Part shown: one piece after another, positions 1-7,193 of the stretch
How positions within the stretch are numbered: position 1 is the stretch's first letter
How the letters are laid out: each line of letters opens with the position of its first letter
Origin: Candidatus Gastranaerophilales bacterium
Lineage (GTDB): Bacteria > Cyanobacteriota > Vampirovibrionia > Gastranaerophilales > Gastranaerophilaceae
Length of the DNA: 13,723 nucleotides
Assembly (NCBI GenBank): GCA_910587055.1
Contig: CAJUKY010000030.1
Span: 1-13,723, forward strand
Direction of reading: 5' to 3'
Translations under genes and position numbers: made by a program
The notes under the pieces: generated by a model
The model's database searches: none
Seen by the model: only the letters and a program-made list of their open reading frames with translations
What the model was told of the DNA's origin: nothing

Positions 1-413
1 ATAAAATGGGTAAATCATTCAATAATGATATAAAAATATCAGATGATGAAGAAACCACGGAAAAGAAAATCAAACAGTGCATAACAGATAGAAACCGCCT
101 TAGAAGAGATGATAAAGGCAACCCTGAAAACTGCGAAGTGGCTTATCAATACTGGAAAATTTTCGGTACGGAAAATGAAATTAAAGAAATTGAAGAAGGA
201 TGCAAATCTGCAAGTCTTGGCTGCGCAGATTGCAAAAAATGTCTTGCAAAAAAAGTAAATGAATATCTTGCACCGATGAGAGCAAAAAGAGCAGAATACG
301 CCAAAAATCCTGAAACAGTAAGGGAAATTTTAATTGAAGGCTCTAAAAAAGCAAGAATTGAAGCAAAAAAAGTTCTGGATGGGGCAAAAGAGGCCATCGG
401 AATGTATTTTTAA
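1..413 (+). CDS. trpS: Tryptophanyl-tRNA synthetase, C-terminal part (5' end outside window)
   Basis: Class I aminoacyl-tRNA synthetase that charges tRNA-Trp in the cytoplasm. The reading frame is open to the left edge. The codon before the first visible Met (base 6) is Lys, giving KMGKS, the family's KMSKS ATP-binding loop with Gly in place of the first Ser. That Met is therefore internal and the gene starts upstream. The TrpRS tail follows: TDRNRLRRDDKGNPENC, then SLGCADCKK and the helical C-terminus with NEYLAPMRAKRAEY. Counting from the visible Met, Cys43, Cys66, Cys73 and Cys76 have the spacing C-x22-C-x6-C-x2-C. This is the pattern known for [4Fe-4S]-binding TrpRS of the Thermotoga maritima type; binding here is inferred. 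A terminator hairpin begins 20 bp after the stop, so trpS ends its transcript. Identity is very secure. Confidence 0.96.
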   Translation, partial: KMGKSFNNDIKISDDEETTEKKIKQCITDRNRLRRDDKGNPENCEVAYQYWKIFGTENEIKEIEEGCKSASLGCADCKKCLAKKVNEYLAPMRAKRAEYAKNPETVREILIEGSKKARIEAKKVLDGAKEAIGMYF

Positions 414-433
414 ATAATAAAAATTTATTAGTT

Positions 434-459
434 AAGGCGGGGCAAAATTCCCGCCTTTT
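434..459 (+). terminator. Rho-independent terminator of trpS
   Basis: Perfect 8 bp stem AAGGCGGG (434-441) / CCCGCCTT (450-457) with an 8 nt loop and a short T run (456-459). It sits 20 bp after the trpS stop and reads in the same direction. Confidence 0.8.
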
Positions 460-466
460 AATATGC

Positions 467-501
467 AAAAAAACGGGCGCAAAGGTTACAAATTGCGCCC
501 G
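467..501 (-). terminator. Rho-independent terminator of the pseudopilin-like gene
   Basis: Perfect 9 bp GC-rich stem CGGGCGCAA (474-482) / TTGCGCCCG (493-501), loop 10 nt. On the minus strand the stem is followed by seven U residues (A run at 467-473). It lies 24 bp past the stop of the minus-strand gene, so trpS and that gene are separated by two face-to-face terminators. Confidence 0.85.
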
Positions 502-525
502 ATTAAAAAGTTGTTCATCTAAAAA

Positions 526-3078
526 TTAAAATTTATACATCTCAAGTATTATTCTGCCGTTCCCGCCATCTCCGCCGCGTGCAGGGTTTGAAGTTGAATT
601 TTCAGGATTTGAAACTTTGCCTACATCTGCCATTCCTGCTCCGCCGCCTCCCGTACCGTATGAGTTGCTTGCAGGAGCTCTTCCGTTACTGTTATTTCCG
701 GCTATTCCGCCGTCTCCGCCAGCATCATATGTATACCCTGCAAGGTCTGCCCCTCTTCCGCCGTCTGTTTTTCTTGTATTACTGTCCGCATCTAACCCGT
801 TTAAACCTTTTATACAGGCTGTTTCGTCATCTATAAAATCTTTTACATTATATTTACAGATATTTGAAGGTATACCGCCTTTACCGTTTATTATATTTGC
901 ACCGTTTATTACGGGAAAAAATCCGCCTCCGCCTCCGCCTGCTGTCAAAGCACCAAAAGAAGTGTTGCCGCCTTTTTTACCGTTTAATTTACTGACATCA
1001 TTACCGCTTGAAGCATAAACACCGCTTCCTCCGCTGCCGCCTTTTCCTATTTTGATTGTTATAGGTTCACCATGTTTTACGTTAATTTCCTGAATAAAAA
1101 TATTTCCGCTTGCTCCGCCTCCCCCTGCGCCTGTTTGAGCATAATAATAGGCATTTTTTGCCGCATCCCAGTATTTATTCCAGCTTATCCTTACATATCC
1201 GCCATGGCCGTCTCCGCCGCGTGCAATGCCGTATCCGCCTCCGCCTCCGCAGCCGTAGCTTTTACCGTTTTCACCGGCTTTATTTATTGTTTCTGCACCT
1301 TTTGCAGGACTGCAACTTTCTGCAAACGGCATTGTTACTACTCCGCCGTCTCCTCCTGTATCAATACTTGTTAAAGTACCTGTATAAGGCACCCCTGTTG
1401 TTTTATTGCTTGCGCTTTTGCCGCCTGTTGTACCAAAACCTGCAACTGTAATTGCATTTGCCTGTTTACAAAATGGCGCAGTGCATTTGCCTGCGGTATC
1501 CCCTGCACATCCTCCTGAATTACAGGAAACACCGGAAGCATTAGCTGTTTTCAAAAGCTCGCTGCTGCCTCTTTTTATATAACTCGGATAACCGTTCTCA
1601 CCATTTTCGGAAGGAGTAAAAGACAGATTTTCTTCATCTAAAATATATGCTGCACCGCCCTTTCCGCCTTTGCCAACAGTGACATTTAATTCTTCTTTCG
1701 GAGTTACTGCAATCTTTTGCAGCGGAAGAACAGAACCTCCTCCTCCGCCTGCGCCGCCATTTATAAGATTAAACCATTCAACCGCAACAAACCCCGCCGA
1801 ACCATTTCCATAAGCACTGGGATTTGCTCCTGCTCCTGCTCCGCCTGCACCATAACCCCGTCCCGTGGGTCCGTTACCGTAAATTCCGCCAACCCCAAAT
1901 AAACTTCCTCCCCCGCTACTGCCGGCAACAGCATTACCGGCAACTGTTGCATCGCATATTTCATCTTCACCATCCTGTCCGTTAGGAAGCGCCCCATGGC
2001 CGCCACTAAATAAATTACCTCTAATACCATCTTTACATTGACAAGTTAACCCAAGAGATGTAGCTTGCAAACCGCCTTTTTCACCAGCAGTACCGGGTTT
2101 AGGACCATTCTTTCCGACGTCTATAAATGTTGTCCCCGCCATATCATTACTCCAGCTTCCGCCTCCGCCGCCTCCGGCTAAAAGAATCGGATTATTTGAA
2201 TCAATATAAAAACTTGAAGCATACCCGCCGCACCCTGATGAACCGTTACAGGAATGCCCCGCTCCGCCTGCGCCTACACTTATTGTATATTGCACACCGT
2301 CTTTTATTTCAACAGGTTTTCTATGATACGCGGCACCGCCTCCGCCGCCTGTACCGTAATATCCCCTGCCGCCGCCTCCGCCGCCGCCTGACATTGAAAC
2401 AAACATTCTATTATTTATTGCATTTTTCATAATTTCCGCTTTTAATGTTGCAATTCCATGGGCGCCTGAAACTCTGACATTGGTCACAAAATCACTTATT
2501 TGTGAAGTTTTAACATAATTTCTGTCCAAGGAACCCGAATGAGTATAAGCATAACCCTGACCGTGTGAATATCCTGCTCCACCGCCTCCGCCGCCTGAAA
2601 TAAGCGTGGTTTCAACTTCTTTTACACCGGCAGGTACAGTAAATGTATGATTTCCGGAATTTACATATTCAGTATATCCTGCGGTAGGTGCTGTTGCTCC
2701 GCCTCCGCCCGCACCTATAAGAGTGACTTTAACACGACCGCCGTATTCTTCAGGGATTGTAAATGTTCCCTCGCAATACTGACTTTCATCTGTATCGGTT
2801 TTTATCTCATTACAATTTTCGGAATTATAATCAATCTCTACCACAACAGGTTTTCCGGCTCCGTTTCCGGCACCGCTCAAAACGGTCATATTATCAGCCG
2901 TTCTCCTTGTCATAACGGGAGCAAGGGCTGCCATTAAAAGTGAAGCAACAAGAAGTGCCATAAGCATTTCTATAAGAGAAAAACCGCTTTTTATACAAAG
3001 GGGTAATGCCTTACCGGCTGATTTTATTTTTGTCTTTTTGTGGTGCACTTTGTTATATCCAATCCAAGTTTTACGCAT
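526..3078 (-). CDS. Large glycine-rich pseudopilin-like protein with three repeated modules
   Basis: 850 residues. The N-terminus is a type IV prepilin leader: a basic 32-residue leader, then SGFSLIEMLMALLVASLLMAAL (residues 31-52), with the expected PilD cut at Gly32/Phe33 and Glu37 (+5) followed by a hydrophobic helix. After about residue 104 the protein is glycine-rich. Two copies of a 'TFTVPxGV..V..TLI(S/G)GGGGG' motif (about 104-131 and 144-169) resemble the glycine-rich domain of tail-fibre-like proteins. Three modules of about 200 residues follow (about 229-437, 439-636, 648-850). Each opens with a Gly run, carries an ITIKIGKGGSGG-type strand (263-274, 464-475, 673-684) and closes with GxVxVEW-like residues (427-437, 624-636, 838-850). 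About 16 Cys suggest disulfides or cross-links. The start has an AAAGGAG site (3088-3094) 9 nt upstream. Pilins are normally 120-250 residues, so this is more likely a surface fibre or adhesin using the pilin export route. Ligand and function are unknown. Confidence 0.85.
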   Translation of the reverse strand: MRKTWIGYNKVHHKKTKIKSAGKALPLCIKSGFSLIEMLMALLVASLLMAALAPVMTRRTADNMTVLSGAGNGAGKPVVVEIDYNSENCNEIKTDTDESQYCEGTFTIPEEYGGRVKVTLIGAGGGGATAPTAGYTEYVNSGNHTFTVPAGVKEVETTLISGGGGGGAGYSHGQGYAYTHSGSLDRNYVKTSQISDFVTNVRVSGAHGIATLKAEIMKNAINNRMFVSMSGGGGGGGRGYYGTGGGGGAAYHRKPVEIKDGVQYTISVGAGGAGHSCNGSSGCGGYASSFYIDSNNPILLAGGGGGGSWSNDMAGTTFIDVGKNGPKPGTAGEKGGLQATSLGLTCQCKDGIRGNLFSGGHGALPNGQDGEDEICDATVAGNAVAGSSGGGSLFGVGGIYGNGPTGRGYGAGGAGAGANPSAYGNGSAGFVAVEWFNLINGGAGGGGGSVLPLQKIAVTPKEELNVTVGKGGKGGAAYILDEENLSFTPSENGENGYPSYIKRGSSELLKTANASGVSCNSGGCAGDTAGKCTAPFCKQANAITVAGFGTTGGKSASNKTTGVPYTGTLTSIDTGGDGGVVTMPFAESCSPAKGAETINKAGENGKSYGCGGGGGYGIARGGDGHGGYVRISWNKYWDAAKNAYYYAQTGAGGGGASGNIFIQEINVKHGEPITIKIGKGGSGGSGVYASSGNDVSKLNGKKGGNTSFGALTAGGGGGGFFPVINGANIINGKGGIPSNICKYNVKDFIDDETACIKGLNGLDADSNTRKTDGGRGADLAGYTYDAGGDGGIAGNNSNGRAPASNSYGTGGGGAGMADVGKVSNPENSTSNPARGGDGGNGRIILEMYKF

Positions 3079-3103
3079 TATTCTTAACTCCTTTGTTAAT
3101 CTT

Positions 3104-3124
3104 ATTCGTATTTTAAATACGAAT
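3104..3124. promoter_or_regulatory. 21 bp perfect palindrome, candidate operator
   Basis: Arms ATTCGTATTT (3104-3113) and AAATACGAAT (3115-3124) flank a single T. It lies in the 77 bp gap between the divergent pseudopilin-like gene and the XRE regulator, 26 bp from the former's start and 32 bp from the latter's. There is no T-run on either side, so it is unlikely to be a terminator. A dyad of about 20 bp is the usual target of dimeric XRE/cI-type repressors, so autoregulation plus control of the pseudopilin gene is the natural inference. Confidence 0.6.
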
Positions 3125-3155
3125 TACAAACTAATATTAACACTAGAATTAAATT

Positions 3156-3380
3156 ATGACAAGTTATAAAAGCAAAGCTAAAAGTATAATCTCAAAAAAA
3201 TTAAAAGAACACAGGGAAGCTTCAGGCATTTCGCAAATTAATTTGAGCATAAGAATACACAAAAGTTCCGAATACATTTCAAGAATAGAACGCGGTGTTA
3301 TGCTTCCCGGTGTCGAAGTTCTATACGAAATTGCAGATGCTTTAAATATTGACCCTTGTTGTTTGATTTCAAATAAATAA
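3156..3380 (+). CDS. Small XRE-family helix-turn-helix regulator
   Basis: 74 residues, nearly all one cI/Cro-type HTH_3 domain: KKLKEHREASGISQINLS, then the recognition helix region (SSEYISRIERG, about 37-47) and the closing helix LYEIADALNIDP. There is no sensor or peptidase domain, so it probably acts as a dimeric DNA-binding repressor or activator without a ligand domain. An in-frame TAA two codons upstream fixes the start at 3156 or later. No clear Shine-Dalgarno sequence precedes it, so translation may be weak or the message may have a very short leader. It is divergent from the pseudopilin-like gene across a 21 bp palindrome. A stand-alone regulator is the best call; an antitoxin role is possible, but no toxin-like partner is adjacent. 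Confidence 0.88.
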   Translation: MTSYKSKAKSIISKKLKEHREASGISQINLSIRIHKSSEYISRIERGVMLPGVEVLYEIADALNIDPCCLISNK

Positions 3381-3397
3381 CTGATTTAAAATATATA

Positions 3398-3435
3398 AAA
3401 AATCTCCGGCCGTTATTTTCAAGCCGGAGATTTTT
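3398..3435. terminator. Bidirectional terminator between convergent genes
   Basis: Perfect 13 bp stem AAAAATCTCCGGC (3398-3410) / GCCGGAGATTTTT (3423-3435) with a 12 nt loop. The A run on one side and T run on the other make it work on both strands. It serves the XRE gene (ends 3380) and the convergent GH13-like gene (ends 3454). Confidence 0.88.
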
Positions 3436-3453
3436 AGTTATTAAGAAAATTTA

Positions 3454-5730
3454 CTATTTCATAACAAATCTATACACCTTAAATTCAGCAGGTTTCAAGA
3501 TATGGAATGTTATCATGTTTTCAATATTGTTTAAAAGTTTCTTTTCAACAAACTGACATTTGTTCATCTCATCATAATCAAACTCAAAGAACGAAACAAG
3601 CACTCTGTTACCAAGTTCAATCTCGTTTCCTTCAATGGTTTTACCTTTTACGATCTGCATGCTTGATGTACCGTCAGGGTTTTGAACACACATTTTTTCA
3701 GACGGGTTTTTATAATTTGCAACAATAAGGAAATTACCGTCAGCAGATACAATCTCCCAAACGCAAAGCCCTTCTTTTGTTTCTTTTACAAGCTGTGCTT
3801 TACCGTTTAGAATAACGGAAGAATTTTGAACAAAATAATTAATGGCATTAAATTTTTCATAGAAATTCCAGTCTTTATTTCTTTTCATTGAAACTTCATT
3901 GCCTATAACATATTCAATGCCTGTTTTTGTAAAACTTTCATCCCCGTCTATATATAATGAAGGACGGTTTGCATTTTTGCCTCCGGGTAAAAATTTATAT
4001 TTAAACCACTTAAATAAAGCACCGTCAGCGCCAAGCTGCCCCGGGTATTGATCAATTGCTTCAAATTCACCATCCTGATTATTATAGGTTTTTAAAATTG
4101 ATAAGGGGTTTATCATACCATGTTTTGTATTATATTTTTCAAGCTCAATGTTATCCTTGATAATTTGAGCGGGGGTTTTTGTATTTTGAGAAACGATATC
4201 ATTACCCCATAATAAATCAAAGCCCATATCTATATGATATTCTTTATAAAAATCATCCCAGAGCATATACTCTGCAAGCGATGCAAAATAAGGAATACGT
4301 CTTTTTAAAACGGAATTCATTTTCGCAAGCACTTCTCTCGGTGCTCTGTAGCTTATCGGGATTTTGCTTTTTTCTGAAAAATCATCCACAATATGGTCAA
4401 TATGGTCAACACGGTAACCGTCAAAATTATATTCTTCGGCCATTTGTCTTGTATATTCAAAGAAAAACTCACATACTTTTTTATTGTATTTTCCGTTTTC
4501 AAAATAAACAAAGTAATACGGAGTCTGGCAGTCCAAATTTGCAAAGTGCGTCACATCTTCATCTTTATGATTAAAGTGTTTAAACATGGGATATTCTTTG
4601 CTTGAGTGCATTTTATCAAACACAGGGATACCTGAGGAGCACCATGCCCCGCCGGGTGCAGGCCACAAGCCTTCTTTTATAAGTGCTTTAACTATTTCGG
4701 ATTGATTAACAATATCTTCTTCTTTAAGAGCTTTCTTACCGTTTACTTTTTCTATAATTTCATTAACCTTCTTTAGGATATCATCCTGTCTGAATCTGTT
4801 TGTTATCTGGTTTGAAAGAGCTTTCTTGGGTACTGCCATCAAGTCTTCAAAACCCTTGAGTATTTCTTCATTTCCGTCTTTAAAGGTTTTTCTTGAACCT
4901 GATAAAATTTCTAAATAAAGCTGTTTTGCGCTGTCTACCTCATCGGGGTTAAATGTGCTTTTAAGAGAAATGGCAGCTTTTTCAACTTCTTTAACATAAT
5001 CTGCCATTAATTCTTTTATTGAAAACCACCTTGCAACATAAGGCTTTGATAAAACAATCTTGGAAAATCTTCCTGTCTGCGGAAGAATATCATATATAAC
5101 AGGGTGTCCTGCAAGCTGCGCCAGTGTTATGAATAATTTTACCTGAGCTTTAGCGTCAAAACCTAAAAATTTACTTAATTTGGAGTCTTCAAGCCTCGGG
5201 CTTACATCTGATGACATCGGAAGATATGCACAGCCGAATTCTCTCGGGTGAAAAGGAAGAAGATATACGGTATCGCCGATTACACCGCAATTTACATTTC
5301 CTCTCGGCAAAGTTAAAATTTGCGCCACCCATTGAATAAATGTTCCGGTATTTAAGGTTTTTGTACCATCCCCGAGGGCTGATAAAGAAATAAGCTTAAT
5401 ATTGTGGCCTTCTCTTTTAAACCAGTTTGAATTTTTTACTTTTCTTCTGGCTAAAGGCGAAGGATTTTGCACATCTTTTAATTTAAAATTTTCATAGGTG
5501 CCTTCAAGCTTTAATATTTCAACATAAGAATAAATAATCTCTGAAGGTGTTAATTCATCAAGAACTTTATAATGAGGATACGGCAGATATCCGTATTTTT
5601 GAATAGTTTCGGTTAAATATTGTTTTCTTTCTTCAGATACCTCATTAATACAGTAAATATCCTTAACTTTTGCAAAAATCTCCTGTAATTTTGAACCTGA
5701 GAATGTATTTTTTGACAATAAATTTAACAT
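3454..5730 (-). CDS. GH13-like alpha-amylase superfamily protein (divergent)
   Basis: 758 residues, no signal peptide, so probably cytoplasmic alpha-glucan metabolism. Barrel landmarks of clan GH-H are in order: GHPVIYDILPQTG (208-220, region I), FDGYRVDHIDH (436-446, region II, Asp442 as nucleophile after Arg440), YFASLAEYML (481-490, region III, Glu487 as acid/base) and TYNNQDGEF (549-556, region IV, Asp553). So the catalytic triad Asp-Glu-Asp appears intact. Region I lacks the usual Asn-His after the Asp (Pro-Gln-Thr instead), and region IV has Gln-Asp rather than His-Asp. Both lost His normally contact the -1 sugar. There is a long insert (about 250-350) between regions I and II, an N-terminal extension of roughly 130 residues, and a beta-type C-domain (about 640-758). 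The start is supported by an AGGTGA site at 5735-5740. Substrate is unknown; glucanotransferase, glucosidase or phosphorylase are all possible. Confidence 0.75.
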   Translation of the reverse strand: MLNLLSKNTFSGSKLQEIFAKVKDIYCINEVSEERKQYLTETIQKYGYLPYPHYKVLDELTPSEIIYSYVEILKLEGTYENFKLKDVQNPSPLARRKVKNSNWFKREGHNIKLISLSALGDGTKTLNTGTFIQWVAQILTLPRGNVNCGVIGDTVYLLPFHPREFGCAYLPMSSDVSPRLEDSKLSKFLGFDAKAQVKLFITLAQLAGHPVIYDILPQTGRFSKIVLSKPYVARWFSIKELMADYVKEVEKAAISLKSTFNPDEVDSAKQLYLEILSGSRKTFKDGNEEILKGFEDLMAVPKKALSNQITNRFRQDDILKKVNEIIEKVNGKKALKEEDIVNQSEIVKALIKEGLWPAPGGAWCSSGIPVFDKMHSSKEYPMFKHFNHKDEDVTHFANLDCQTPYYFVYFENGKYNKKVCEFFFEYTRQMAEEYNFDGYRVDHIDHIVDDFSEKSKIPISYRAPREVLAKMNSVLKRRIPYFASLAEYMLWDDFYKEYHIDMGFDLLWGNDIVSQNTKTPAQIIKDNIELEKYNTKHGMINPLSILKTYNNQDGEFEAIDQYPGQLGADGALFKWFKYKFLPGGKNANRPSLYIDGDESFTKTGIEYVIGNEVSMKRNKDWNFYEKFNAINYFVQNSSVILNGKAQLVKETKEGLCVWEIVSADGNFLIVANYKNPSEKMCVQNPDGTSSMQIVKGKTIEGNEIELGNRVLVSFFEFDYDEMNKCQFVEKKLLNNIENMITFHILKPAEFKVYRFVMK

Positions 5731-5810
5731 TAATTCACCTGCTTTTTCTATTCCAAAGGGGAAAATTACTATCCATAGAATGATATTACCATGGAAGTTT
5801 TTTAAATTAC

Positions 5811-5816
5811 ATTATA
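5811..5816 (-). promoter_or_regulatory. Candidate -10 box for the GH13-like gene
   Basis: The minus strand reads a perfect TATAAT here, about 80 bp upstream of the start codon. No good -35 hexamer is visible at the usual distance, so this is a partial match only. Confidence 0.35.
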
Positions 5817-5907
5817 GTGTTTAGAAATGTTAAAACATGCTGAAATATAGAATATATACTGCTTTTGAATTATTGATTTTAAAAAAATGTTGATGTAGAA
5901 TTTTTCT

Positions 5908-5913
5908 TATAAT
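5908..5913 (+). promoter_or_regulatory. Candidate -10 box for the SLH gene
   Basis: Perfect TATAAT 53 bp before the SLH start at 5967, in a very AT-rich stretch. The nearest TTGATG (5890-5895) is too close (12 bp) to be a normal -35. The gene itself has GTGAGG (5955-5960) six bases before its ATG. Confidence 0.35.
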
Positions 5914-5966
5914 ATTTATATAAACTGTTGCCATTACGAATTCCAGAAGAAAAAGTGAGGATATAA

Positions 5967-7187
5967 ATGAATTTTTTAAAGAACGCATACAAACTTTTTT
6001 TAGTTTTATGTCTTATTATTTTAGGTTTGAACGCAGGCAAGGCTTTGGCTATTGAAGATGTTCCCGATGGTTTCTGGGCACACAATGCCATTGTTGATTG
6101 TATAAACAGAGGTTATTTCAAGCTTGATTCTTCAGGCAGATTTTACCCTGACGGCTCAATTCAAAGAGGGGCATTTTTAAGCGCTCTCCTTAAAGTTTTA
6201 GAAAGTGAAGATGCCGTTACAGGCGCTAAAGCATATTTTAAAGATATGAATACAAATTCTCCATATGTTAAAGATGTAGCAACCGCACAATATATGGGCT
6301 TTGTATTCGGATACCCCGATAAAACATTTAAACCGACTGATGCTATAAGCCATTCTGAGGCTACAAGCGTTATCGCTAATATATCAAAAGCCTCCATGGG
6401 TGATAAATCAATTCTTGAACAATTCTCGGATTCAGGTGAAATTCCGGTATGGGCTCTTGATTCTTATGCTAAGGCAGTTGCAGGCAACATGTATATAAAT
6501 CATCCGGATCCTTCAAAATTTACCCCCAATTCTAAAATGACAAAAGCCGAAGCTGCTGTTTTATTTGCAAAAATGGCAAGTGATTTTGATACATTAAAAT
6601 TAAAATACTCAAAAGCAGAAGATGAAGTACTTTTAAGCGAAGAAACCTTAAATATATATAATAAAGCACCGAGAAATGCAGTTAAAATTTATAACACCAA
6701 AAAAATTATTGAAGCAGGAAACGTTATTATTGCTCATCCTGTAAGCGATATCAACACAAAAACCTTAAAAAGAGGTGAATATGTTGTTTTTGAAGCACCT
6801 ACCGACCTGTACACGGAAGAAGGAACGCTTCTTTATAATGCAGGTGCAAAATTCAGAGCAAGAGTTCACCGCACAAAAAACAGGCTATGGACAAACAAAC
6901 AGAATAAGGCCTTATTTATCTTTGATTATGCTAAATATCCTCATAATACAGAAAAAGAAATGGCCGCTGTATCATATACAACAAATAAAGGTCACGTAAT
7001 TTTCGTAACGGATGCCAATTCAAAGAAAAAATATAAAGAAAGCTCTAAGAAATTATCCAAGGGAGATTTTCTTTTAAAATATGTTGATAAATTAATTCCT
7101 GTTGTACAAACAAAAATTAATTCAGATCAAAATATCTACCTTCTTTTAACAGGAGATTTAATTATCCCTAACAGAGAAAATCTGTAA
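5967..7187 (+). CDS. Exported protein with three SLH repeats
   Basis: 406 residues. The N-terminus is a signal peptide: basic MNFLKNAYK, hydrophobic LFLVLCLIILGL, then AGKALA with likely cleavage after Ala28. Three S-layer-homology repeats follow: about 31-78 (VPDGFWAHNAIVDCINRG ... FYPDGSIQRGAFLSALLKVL), 90-138 (FKDMNTNSPYVKDVATAQYM ... FKPTDAISHSEATSVIANI) and 150-205 (FSDSGEIPVWALDSYAKAV ... FTPNSKMTKAEAAVLFAKM). SLH domains tie proteins to cell-wall polymers or peptidoglycan; in the cyanobacterial lineage they are also found at the N-terminus of outer-membrane porins. This one has no C-terminal barrel length, only about 165 further residues that look soluble and beta-rich and that I do not recognise. 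It is therefore probably a periplasmic or wall-bound structural protein. It is monocistronic by layout and ends 6 bp from the convergent GT9 gene. Confidence 0.9.
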   Translation: MNFLKNAYKLFLVLCLIILGLNAGKALAIEDVPDGFWAHNAIVDCINRGYFKLDSSGRFYPDGSIQRGAFLSALLKVLESEDAVTGAKAYFKDMNTNSPYVKDVATAQYMGFVFGYPDKTFKPTDAISHSEATSVIANISKASMGDKSILEQFSDSGEIPVWALDSYAKAVAGNMYINHPDPSKFTPNSKMTKAEAAVLFAKMASDFDTLKLKYSKAEDEVLLSEETLNIYNKAPRNAVKIYNTKKIIEAGNVIIAHPVSDINTKTLKRGEYVVFEAPTDLYTEEGTLLYNAGAKFRARVHRTKNRLWTNKQNKALFIFDYAKYPHNTEKEMAAVSYTTNKGHVIFVTDANSKKKYKESSKKLSKGDFLLKYVDKLIPVVQTKINSDQNIYLLLTGDLIIPNRENL

Positions 7188-7193
7188 GGAATA

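Noticed and set aside
617..2937. Several long plus-strand open frames opposite the pseudopilin gene.
   Set aside because: They are proline-, alanine- or leucine-arginine-rich mirror translations of Gly codons on the other strand, without ribosome sites.
526..3078. Silk- or collagen-like structural protein or phage tail fibre.
   Set aside because: The prepilin leader with Gly/Phe-SLIE and +5 Glu is too clear, there are no phage genes nearby, and glycine spacing is not a Gly-X-Y pattern. The tail-fibre-like motifs are noted only as shared fold.
3180..3180. A mobile-element boundary at the XRE/pseudopilin pair.
   Set aside because: No transposase, integrase, direct repeats or tRNA attachment site is seen; base use looks like the neighbours.
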